Part shown: piece by piece, positions 1 to 5,843 of the stretch | Layout of the letters: each line of letters begins with the position of its first letter | Position numbering within the stretch: position 1 is the stretch's first letter | Assembly: GCA_913045265.1 (NCBI GenBank) | Contig: CAJWQX010000085.1 | Span: 1-8,091 of the forward strand | Source: UBA11889 sp002313255 | GTDB lineage: Bacteria > Pseudomonadota > Gammaproteobacteria > Pseudomonadales > Azotimanducaceae | Direction of reading: 5' to 3' | DNA: 8,091 bases | Made by a program: the position numbers and the translations under genes | The notes under the pieces: generated by a model | Database searches by the model: none | Told to the model about the DNA's origin: nothing | The model's input: only the letters and a program-made list of their open reading frames with translations

Positions 1-2
1 CC

Positions 3-1448
3 CGGGCAACCGCTTCAACCTATACGCCCGAGCCAACGACGTTCTTGAATACGCGACGAATTGGTGGTCCCCCGCGGCACGTATCCGTCCCCGACGATGT
101 CGACGTTGCCTCCGTCGAACTCGGCAAGCCCACCGACCTCCTCGGCGCCGTCAAACTAGCAGGAAGTTCGGGTCGAATGCGTTACGGCGTCTTGGCTGCC
201 TTCGAAAACGAGGTTGAACTTCCAGGCATCGTCAAGGCGACAGGCGAGCGGATCACCGTTCAAGAAGACGGGCGTGACTTCGGTGTTGTGCGAGCTTTGT
301 ACGAACAGAGCGACGGTGCCCGCCGATCCATCGGTTATATCGGCACGGTGGTCGCCCTACCGGACGCCAATGCCATGACACACGGCATTGACGCTCACAT
401 GCTTTCATCAGAAGGCAAGGTACAGATCGATGGGCAGCTCCTATACAGCGACGCTGGCGAGCAGCCTGGTTACGGTGGATTCGTCGACATGTCAATCCAG
501 AGAAGACGCGGCATCAACCACAGCTTTGAGTTCGACTATATTGACCAGAATCTGGACATCAGCGATCTAGGTTTCATTAGCCAAAACGACATGATCGCCA
601 CGCAGTACGGTGTGTACCGATTTGTGGGGCACGGTCTGAAGTACTTCCGCCAGGTAACCACCTCGGCCTTCTTTGGAGCGCAGACCAACACCGACGGGTT
701 CCTCACTCGCTTAGGCGTGTACACGGGGCAAGGGTTTGAATTCCCTAACTACTCGAGCATCAGATTTTCACTCAATTACTACGCGCCGAAATGGGACGTT
801 ATGAATAGCCGCGGTAACGGCATGTTCAAGGTCGATGATCGCTTGTTTATGCACGTCGCCTACGGCACCAACTCAGCCAAACGATTCGCCTGGAGCGGGA
901 CCTTCGGGGCGCAACAAGAAGAACTCGATGGTCAGTGGGGTTATAGCGCGGACTTCGGATTTACGTTAAAAGCAAGCGATCGGATGACGCTCGATCTCGA
1001 TCTTCGTTTCAAGAAACGTGACGGATGGTTATTGCACCGCTGGGGCCGAAATTTCGCGACCTACGAGGCCGACGATTTCCAACCCCGGATCGAAATGGAT
1101 TATTTCTTCAGTGCCCGCCAACAACTCCGTCTCACCATGCAATGGGCGGGCATTCGTGCGAAATCGCTGAGTTATTACCAAATCCCCGAGACCGATGGCG
1201 AACTGGTCCCAAGAAACCTAGCTGACGGTACAAGCAACGAAGACTTTTCGTTGTCGCGGCTGACAGCTCAACTTCGATACCGGTGGGAACTGGGACCACT
1301 CTCCGATCTGTTTGTCGTTTACACGCGAGGCAGCAACCTGGCGATCGGTGACTTGAATGACGGCTTTGGTGACCTTTTCACCCAGGCGATCGACGAGCCC
1401 GTGGTCGATTTGCTAGTCGCCAAACTCAGGTATCGCTTTGGCAGGTAG
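3..1448 (+). CDS. DUF5916-family outer-membrane beta-barrel protein, 3' part (5' end outside window)
   Basis: The frame is open from the left edge to a TAG at 1446-1448, so this is the C-terminal part of a longer protein; the first possible start here, TTG at 45, is probably internal. Just after it lies the motif NTRRIGGPP, matching the (S/T)RRIG motif that in DUF5916 proteins marks the switch from an N-terminal carbohydrate-binding-like domain to the C-terminal barrel. Then come a GAVKLAGSSG-type segment, many alternating aromatic/polar stretches typical of beta strands, a DLGFISQND segment, and a closing LSRLTAQLRYRWELGPLSDLFVVY-like region characteristic of the family (quoted in part). It ends in a strand finishing YRFGR, consistent with outer-membrane insertion. 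DUF5916 proteins have no firmly established role and often sit near transport or hydrolysis genes. Family assignment is strong. The first 45 bases may contain a frameshift, because frame 2 there resembles the family better (see findings). The GMC gene starts 100 nt downstream. Confidence 0.82.
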   Translation, partial: RATASTYTPEPTTFLNTRRIGGPPRHVSVPDDVDVASVELGKPTDLLGAVKLAGSSGRMRYGVLAAFENEVELPGIVKATGERITVQEDGRDFGVVRALYEQSDGARRSIGYIGTVVALPDANAMTHGIDAHMLSSEGKVQIDGQLLYSDAGEQPGYGGFVDMSIQRRRGINHSFEFDYIDQNLDISDLGFISQNDMIATQYGVYRFVGHGLKYFRQVTTSAFFGAQTNTDGFLTRLGVYTGQGFEFPNYSSIRFSLNYYAPKWDVMNSRGNGMFKVDDRLFMHVAYGTNSAKRFAWSGTFGAQQEELDGQWGYSADFGFTLKASDRMTLDLDLRFKKRDGWLLHRWGRNFATYEADDFQPRIEMDYFFSARQQLRLTMQWAGIRAKSLSYYQIPETDGELVPRNLADGTSNEDFSLSRLTAQLRYRWELGPLSDLFVVYTRGSNLAIGDLNDGFGDLFTQAIDEPVVDLLVAKLRYRFGR

Positions 1449-1548
1449 TTCAGACACGCTTGCCCCATCAAAGCAGCCCTCGCATGTAGCTTGGACTCGT
1501 GCTGTCAACGCTAAGGCAAATCTGGACCAGCGGAAGGAGTGATCCAAC
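1449..1548. other. Spacer between the DUF5916 gene and the GMC gene
   Basis: One hundred bases holding the GMC ribosome binding site at the 3' end. I see no convincing terminator and no good promoter; TTGGAC at 1491-1496 lacks a matching -10 box. The GMC pair may therefore be transcribed with the outer-membrane gene, but this is unproven. Confidence 0.4.
1534..1539 (+). promoter_or_regulatory. Ribosome binding site of the GMC gene
   Basis: AAGGAG lies 9 nt before the GTG at 1549. This strong Shine-Dalgarno match decides for the GTG start, which also places the FAD-binding Rossmann motif a few residues from the N-terminus, as usual for GMC proteins. Confidence 0.85.
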
Positions 1549-3150
1549 GTGTCTAATGATCCGGTCGACATCCTAATCATCGGCGCAGGCGCTTCTGGAG
1601 CGGCCTTAGCTTGGACGCTAGCAGAAACGCGTATGCGTATCGTTTGTCTGGAACAAGGCGATTGGTTAAACCCCGCCGAATATCCGAGTGTTGGCAAAGA
1701 TTGGGAATCTCGACAATACAGCGACTTCAGCATCAGCCCAAACCGACGCAAACGCGTCACCGATTATCCAGTCAATGATCAGGATTCACCGATCTCAGTC
1801 GCGAATTTCAACGGCGTCGGCGGCAGCACCATCCTCTATGCAGGCCATTATCCAAGATTTCATCCATCGGATTTTCGGGTAAAAACACTCGACGGCGTCG
1901 CCGATGATTGGCCCCTCGACTATACCGACCTTGAACCCTACTACGCAGAAAACGACAAAATGATGGGGGTCTCGGGTCTCGCGGGCGATCCGGCGTATCC
2001 ACCGAAACCCGCCGTCATGCCACCGTTACCCTTAGGTAAATCAGGCCAGGTTCTTGGCAAAGGGTTCAACGCGATGGGTTGGCACTGGTGGCCATCGGAC
2101 TCCGCCATCGCCTCCACGACCTACGACGGACGCGACAAATGCGCCAACCTTGGTGCTTGCACCGTCGGGTGCGCCCAAGGCGCGAAGGCGAGTTCCGACA
2201 TTACCTATTGGCCGCACGCGATACGAGCTGGCGTAGAAGTACGGACGCGCTGTCGCGTTCGTGAAATTTCCGTCAACGAAAACGATATGGCATCGGGTGT
2301 GACCTATTACGATGTCGATGGCAACGAACATTTCCAGGCAGCAGAAGTCGTGGTATTGGCCTGTAACGGCGTGGGCACACCTCGCATCCTACTGAATTCA
2401 GTGTCGAATCGATTCCCGAACGGACTCGCAAATCGTAATGGCCTCGTCGGCAAGAACCTTATGTTTCACCCCTACGCATCGATCCAAGGGATTTTCGACC
2501 AGCCTTTAGACGGGTACATGGGGCCGGGCAATTGTATTTGGAGCCAACAATTTTACGAGACGGATCGCTCACGAGATTTTGTCCGGGGCTTTACCTACGA
2601 AATCACACGCGGTCGCGGTCCCGTTGCGACCGCCCTAACCGGGATGTTCTCGGGTCGGATTCCGTGGGGCGAAGAACATCATCAAAGATACCGTGAACTC
2701 TTCAATCAAATCACCGGCATGGTCGCTATCTGTGAAGATTTACCCGAGCCGCACAACACCGTCTCCCTTGATCCAGAGCTCAAAGATAGCGATGGGATCC
2801 CCGCGCCAAAAATCACGTACAAACTGTCCGATAACAGTCGCCGCATGCTCGATTACGCGGTCGACCGAGGTGTGGAAATACTTGAGGCGGCCGGGGCAAC
2901 CGACGTCATGACCGAAGCTCCGATCGCCGTAGGCGGCTGGCATCTGATGGGAACAACGCGCATGGGGGTCGATCCAGAACACTCTGTCGTCAACGAATGG
3001 GGCCGCAGCCACGACGTGCGCAATCTCTTTGTCGTCGATGGCAGCATTTTCGTGACCTCGGCCGGCGTCAATCCAACCCGGACTATTCAAGCCTTGTCGC
3101 TCTACATTGGCGACACCATGAAAAAACGCCTCACCACCCTGTTCGATTGA
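1549..3150 (+). CDS. GMC-family FAD-dependent oxidoreductase (gluconate 2-dehydrogenase large-subunit type)
   Basis: A flavoprotein of 533 residues that should oxidise an alcohol or sugar hydroxyl with FAD. Seen in the sequence: a Rossmann motif GAGASG at residues 12-17 followed by an acidic residue (E35) at the end of strand 2; the GMC segment VGGSTILYAG around residues 90-99; a cysteine cluster C198, C204, C208 (CANLGACTVGC) typical of the gluconate/sugar dehydrogenase branch; and the C-terminal GMC_oxred_C domain with H465 in WHLMGTTRMG and N508 in GVNPTRT. The last two match the catalytic His-Asn pair of GMC enzymes such as choline oxidase (H466/N510), with nearly the same spacing. No signal peptide or Tat motif is present, so it is probably cytoplasmic. 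The partner gene follows after 9 nt, implying a two-subunit enzyme. No cytochrome c subunit gene is nearby, so the electron acceptor is unknown. Substrate cannot be deduced. Confidence 0.93.
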   Translation: MSNDPVDILIIGAGASGAALAWTLAETRMRIVCLEQGDWLNPAEYPSVGKDWESRQYSDFSISPNRRKRVTDYPVNDQDSPISVANFNGVGGSTILYAGHYPRFHPSDFRVKTLDGVADDWPLDYTDLEPYYAENDKMMGVSGLAGDPAYPPKPAVMPPLPLGKSGQVLGKGFNAMGWHWWPSDSAIASTTYDGRDKCANLGACTVGCAQGAKASSDITYWPHAIRAGVEVRTRCRVREISVNENDMASGVTYYDVDGNEHFQAAEVVVLACNGVGTPRILLNSVSNRFPNGLANRNGLVGKNLMFHPYASIQGIFDQPLDGYMGPGNCIWSQQFYETDRSRDFVRGFTYEITRGRGPVATALTGMFSGRIPWGEEHHQRYRELFNQITGMVAICEDLPEPHNTVSLDPELKDSDGIPAPKITYKLSDNSRRMLDYAVDRGVEILEAAGATDVMTEAPIAVGGWHLMGTTRMGVDPEHSVVNEWGRSHDVRNLFVVDGSIFVTSAGVNPTRTIQALSLYIGDTMKKRLTTLFD

Positions 3151-3159
3151 GAGCTAACG

Positions 3160-3648
3160 ATGAGTAACGAAGAAACTCTGTTGGCAAGCGATTTGCCTCT
3201 GTCCGAGCCACAACGCGAAATACTCCGGACGCTGATCGGATCCATAATCCCTGCAAGCAGAGACTACGATGCCCCAGGCGCAGACGACCCGTTAATCTTT
3301 AAGGACATTCTCGTCACGGCACGTTCGTACACGGATATGTTTGAGGCCGGGCTCGAAGACATCGATCAACAAGCGATACGCGACCACGACGGTGTCGGGT
3401 TTGCAGCTCTCAGCGAAACCGATAGGCGCGCCATGGCAGAGCACTTGAGTCGGACGTTGAACCCTTTCTTACGTACGTTAGTGAGCATTACCGCGCAGTG
3501 TTACTACCGCGACGATCGAGTCATGCAGGCGCTCGGGATGGAGCCCCGACCTCCATTCCCCAAAGGGTTTACGATCGAGGAAGGTGATTGGACACTCCTC
3601 GAACCCGTCCGCCGTCGCGGCAAACTCTATCGAGATGTCGATGGCTAG
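3160..3648 (+). CDS. Gluconate 2-dehydrogenase subunit 3-like protein (small partner of the GMC enzyme)
   Basis: A 162-residue protein starting at ATG 3160, with a weak purine-rich site (GAGAG at 3149-3153) overlapping the stop of the upstream gene. The C-terminal half contains QCYYRDDRVMQALGME, then PFPKGF and a GDWTLLEPVRRRGKLYR ending, the pattern I recognise from the gluconate 2-dehydrogenase subunit 3 family found beside GMC flavoproteins. Characterised members carry a Tat signal that co-exports the flavin subunit; here the N-terminus is acidic and hydrophilic with no twin arginine or hydrophobic core, so the complex is inferred to stay in the cytoplasm. Its likely job is to stabilise or assist the GMC subunit. 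It is the last gene of this transcription unit, before a 232-nt spacer. Confidence 0.85.
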   Translation: MSNEETLLASDLPLSEPQREILRTLIGSIIPASRDYDAPGADDPLIFKDILVTARSYTDMFEAGLEDIDQQAIRDHDGVGFAALSETDRRAMAEHLSRTLNPFLRTLVSITAQCYYRDDRVMQALGMEPRPPFPKGFTIEEGDWTLLEPVRRRGKLYRDVDG

Positions 3649-3663
3649 CCGACTCATTGAACC

Positions 3664-3691
3664 TTGATCAAAACAACCGTTTTTGTATAAA
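3664..3691 (+). promoter_or_regulatory. Candidate sigma70-type promoter for the TauD-family gene
   Basis: TTGATC (3664-3669) and TATAAA (3686-3691) are separated by 16 nt, giving 4/6 and 5/6 matches to the consensus. The expected transcription start near 3698 would leave a leader of roughly 160-185 nt before the dioxygenase gene. This is inferred from sequence only. Confidence 0.5.
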
Positions 3692-3695
3692 CGGT
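3676..3695. repeat. Perfect inverted repeat ACCGTTT-N6-AAACGGT over the -10 box
   Basis: Two 7-nt arms, 3676-3682 and 3689-3695, are exact reverse complements with a 6-nt spacer. The 20-nt palindrome covers the candidate -10 element at 3686-3691, a typical place for a repressor operator. It could also form an RNA hairpin from read-through of the GMC operon, but no T run follows on the plus strand, so a rho-independent terminator is less likely. Confidence 0.5.
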
Positions 3696-3709
3696 GCTTC
3701 GTGTCGGCC

Positions 3710-3734
3710 TGGTGGACTAATGCGTAGTCCGTCA
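3710..3734 (+). repeat. Leader hairpin with GGACTA/TAGTCC stem
   Basis: GGACTA (3714-3719) pairs exactly with TAGTCC (3725-3730) around the loop ATGCG. Two G-U wobbles and two further Watson-Crick pairs extend the stem to 3710/3734. It would lie in the leader RNA made from the candidate promoter upstream. Confidence 0.4.
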
Positions 3735-3771
3735 CGATACTCATCGTTACGGCAAGGTTGGGTAGAAAATG

Positions 3772-3786
3772 CAATGAAGATCATTG
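3772..3786 (+). repeat. Small inverted repeat CAATGA-AGA-TCATTG
   Basis: Two perfect 6-nt arms surround a 3-nt loop. It is the third inverted repeat in the same spacer. On its own it could be chance; together with the two upstream it suggests a folded leader. Confidence 0.3.
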
Positions 3787-3880
3787 GGATCGGGAAATGC
3801 ATCGTCGACGCGGGAAAGCCGTCTTGGCTGTGAATTCTGGTCTCGAGGCTGATCACTTTTATGTCTGAAGCGTCCACACC

Positions 3881-4684
3881 TTGAAAGCAGAATCGGCAGC
3901 GCCCGCGTTGGGCTTGAGGATCCGTCAACTCGATCTGGCAAAAGACGGCGGTAGAGCTGTCGACGAGCTACGCGCGCTGCTTCTCGAACATCAACTCCTG
4001 GTCATCGCCAAGCAGCAGTTGACGTCGCAGCAACTCATGGACTTCGGACGAGGCTGGGGTGAGTTGATGACGCATCCATCGTCAGTGGCGCGTAAAAACC
4101 CCTACGTACAGAAACTCGCCAATCAAGGCGATGTGAAAGGCAAGGGCTTCGGTGCCTGGCATTCGGATATGACCTGGCATCCGACACCGCCGTGGATCAC
4201 CATGTTGCACGCACAAACGATCCCGATCTCGGGCGGAGACACCGGCTACGCTAATCAACATCTCGCCTACGAATCTCTCGATCGTGCATCCCTCGACAAG
4301 CGCCGGATGTTTCGTCGGCACTTGGCAACACAAGACGAGCTTGAGGGTCTACACGCATTTCACGTCGGCAAGGGGTTTGGCGAACATGTTCCCGATTCCG
4401 TGCATCCGGTCGTACGTACGCACGATGAAACAGGCCGTAAGGCACTGTACGTCAACCCGGAATTTACATCGCACATCGTCGACGTGACTGAGCGCGAGAG
4501 CGAGCGATTACTCTGGCCCCTTTGGCTGCATGCTGTTACTGAAGAATTCACCTACCGCCATCGATGGTCTACGGGCGACTTGGTCATCTGGGATAATCGC
4601 TCGGTGATGCATACCGCCATCCTGGACTACGACGAGCCACGATCCATGTCCCGCATCGTCATCCAGGGCAACGTACCCGTCTAA
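3881..4684 (+). CDS. TauD/TfdA-family Fe(II)/2-oxoglutarate-dependent dioxygenase
   Basis: A 267-residue protein (E. coli TauD has 283) expected to hydroxylate an unknown substrate using O2, Fe(II) and 2-oxoglutarate in the cytoplasm. Visible family features: the N-terminal ALGLRIRQLDL segment; iron ligands H94 and D96 in WHSDMTW and the distal H244 in SVMHTAILDYD; T121 in GGDTGYAN, exactly 27 residues after the first His as in TauD; and R254 and R258 in PRSMSRIVIQG, with R258 in the place of the arginine that binds the 2-oxoglutarate carboxylate. All core residues are therefore intact and activity is likely. The start is uncertain: the frame is closed by TGA at 3866-3868 and offers only TTG at 3881. 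An ATG at 3861 in another frame encodes MSEASTP and would join this frame if one base were added near 3880. The lipoprotein gene follows after 2 nt. Confidence 0.9.
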   Translation: MKAESAAPALGLRIRQLDLAKDGGRAVDELRALLLEHQLLVIAKQQLTSQQLMDFGRGWGELMTHPSSVARKNPYVQKLANQGDVKGKGFGAWHSDMTWHPTPPWITMLHAQTIPISGGDTGYANQHLAYESLDRASLDKRRMFRRHLATQDELEGLHAFHVGKGFGEHVPDSVHPVVRTHDETGRKALYVNPEFTSHIVDVTERESERLLWPLWLHAVTEEFTYRHRWSTGDLVIWDNRSVMHTAILDYDEPRSMSRIVIQGNVPV

Positions 4685-4686
4685 AC

Positions 4687-5007
4687 GTGGTCAATCGAAG
4701 CCAATTCAGCATTGTGCTATTTGTACTGGCGTTAGCGGCATGCTCGTTCGAAGAATCTGACCTCGACGCCAACGTTTCTTACCAAAAGAATGTGGAGAGC
4801 TGCTTGTGTCGTTTCATGGATTTCGAGACCGACTCGCACTCCGGTCTGCACTACGCGCACATGCAAAAACGCTGCAACGAAACCGTGCACGGCGCAAACC
4901 CATCCCGCTACAAGACCTCTCTATACTCAGAACCCGACATCGAAGCACTTCGTTGTCGAGACGAAGTCGACGCCTGGCTTATCGTCACCAGAAAAAACGC
5001 ATCGTGA
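4687..5007 (+). CDS. Small lipoprotein of unknown function
   Basis: A 106-residue protein with a GTG start two bases after the dioxygenase stop and no visible Shine-Dalgarno site, so translation is probably coupled to the upstream gene. Residues 1-19 form a lipoprotein signal: one Arg, a hydrophobic core (FSIVLFVLAL) and the lipobox LAAC, with C19 as the lipidated residue. Ser at +2 suggests sorting to the outer membrane. The mature part is hydrophilic, about 87 residues, with four more cysteines (C39, C41, C63, C90) that could form two disulfides in the periplasm, plus several His/Tyr residues in SGLHYAHMQKRC. I do not recognise a family. The lipobox, length and tight spacing argue that it is a real gene rather than a chance frame. 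It converges on the SDR gene, with a 56-nt gap. Confidence 0.7.
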   Translation: MVNRSQFSIVLFVLALAACSFEESDLDANVSYQKNVESCLCRFMDFETDSHSGLHYAHMQKRCNETVHGANPSRYKTSLYSEPDIEALRCRDEVDAWLIVTRKNAS

Positions 5008-5063
5008 GCTGACGTGTTACCCATGGTCAGTGACGCGTTGCTTTCGATCGATCACTCGTCCGA

Positions 5064-5837
5064 CTAGCGCGCGGTGTAACCCCCGTCCACCGGAAGAACG
5101 ATACCGTTAATAAAACTCGCTTCGTCACTCGCCAAAAACGCCGCCACGGCTGCAATTTCTTCAGGCTGTCCCAACCGCCCCAGCGGGTGCAACGATGTTA
5201 AGTATTCCGTCGCACCATCAACCTCCCGGATACCTTCCGTCATCGGGGTTTCAATATAACCGGGTGCGATCGCGTTAACCCGGATGCCCTTGGCACCAAA
5301 TGCGACGGCGAATTGTTTGGTTAGTCCAACCACGCCGTGTTTCGCGGCAATGTATGCACCCGTCCCTGGCACCATCTCAACCGGCTGGTCTTCCGATATA
5401 GAGCCCAAGGTAAGGCCAACCAATCCCGCGATCGACGCGGTATTGATGATTGCTCCACCACCTCGTTCCACCATGACCGGTATACCGTGGAAAAGCCCGT
5501 AATAGACCCCGCTCAGATTAATGGCGATGGTGTCGTCCCAGCCAATGTCACCACCGCCGACGCCCGCATTGTTAAAGAGAATATCCAGACCGCCGAGTTC
5601 ACGGACCGTTTGCTCCACGGCCTCTTTGACCTCGGACTCCGACGACACGTCGAGTGCAAGGAAGGACGCCTTGCCTCCGCGCTGTCCGATGGTCAAGGCC
5701 GTTTGTTCCGCCCCATCCCCATCGATATCGGCACACATAATCGCCGCGCCTTCGGATGCCATCCGTTCCGCACTTGCCCGCCCGATTCCGCTGGCAGCCC
5801 CTGTGATTAGTGCCGTTTTACCATCAAGTCTTGACAC
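5064..5837 (-). CDS. Short-chain dehydrogenase/reductase (SDR), classical type
   Basis: An NAD(P)-dependent oxidoreductase of 257 residues, cytoplasmic, acting on an alcohol/ketone pair that cannot be named. Seen: the cofactor motif TGAASGIG at residues 12-19; D37 at the end of strand 2, which in classical SDRs favours NAD over NADP; D63-V64; NNAG at 89-92; catalytic N107, S135, Y162 and K166 (YIAAK); and the C-terminal PVDGGYTAR end. The gap S135 to Y162 is 27 positions instead of the usual 13 or so, giving an additional loop of about 14 residues (LGSISEDQPVEMVPG) near the active site. The start is GTG at 5837, with GAGGA (5848-5852) 10 nt upstream, lying inside the end of the crotonase gene. 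The 6-nt gap between the two genes indicates one operon, so the SDR probably acts on a product related to the crotonase reaction. Confidence 0.93.
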   Translation of the reverse strand: MSRLDGKTALITGAASGIGRASAERMASEGAAIMCADIDGDGAEQTALTIGQRGGKASFLALDVSSESEVKEAVEQTVRELGGLDILFNNAGVGGGDIGWDDTIAINLSGVYYGLFHGIPVMVERGGGAIINTASIAGLVGLTLGSISEDQPVEMVPGTGAYIAAKHGVVGLTKQFAVAFGAKGIRVNAIAPGYIETPMTEGIREVDGATEYLTSLHPLGRLGQPEEIAAVAAFLASDEASFINGIVLPVDGGYTAR

Positions 5838-5843
5838 AACCGC

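Larger units (their letters stand above)
3649..3880. other. Intergenic control region with promoter and three inverted repeats
   Basis: A 232-nt gap without a convincing gene. It holds a promoter-like pair (3664-3691), an inverted repeat overlapping its -10 box (3676-3695), a second hairpin (3710-3734) and a third (3772-3786), followed by possible translation signals for the TauD-family gene. The segment is visibly more AT-rich than the flanking genes at 3660-3695. GAAAATGCA (3765-3773) and GGAAATGCA (3793-3801) form a short imperfect direct repeat. No tRNA or known riboswitch pattern was recognised. Confidence 0.6.

Noticed and set aside
1413..1760. Minus-strand open frame of 115 codons across the GMC start
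   Set aside because: It lies antisense to the end of the DUF5916 gene and to the well-supported start of the GMC gene, and has no recognisable domain.
2740..3090. Minus-strand open frame of 116 codons inside the GMC gene
   Set aside because: Antisense shadow of the conserved GMC C-terminal domain.
3676..3695. Rho-independent terminator after the GMC pair
   Set aside because: The stem is only 7 bp and AT-rich, and no T run follows on the plus strand; operator or leader element fits better.
3720..3833. Small open frame of 37 codons in the spacer, ending MKIIGIGKCIVDAGKPSWL
   Set aside because: No ribosome binding site, overlaps the inverted repeats, and no recognisable family; more likely chance within the leader.
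5029..5056. Bidirectional terminator in the convergent gap (AGTGA...TCACT)
   Set aside because: Five-base arms with an 18-nt loop and no T tract; too weak to call.
5337..5810. Plus-strand open frame of 157 codons opposite the SDR
   Set aside because: Its complement encodes all SDR motifs; the plus-strand translation has no family features.
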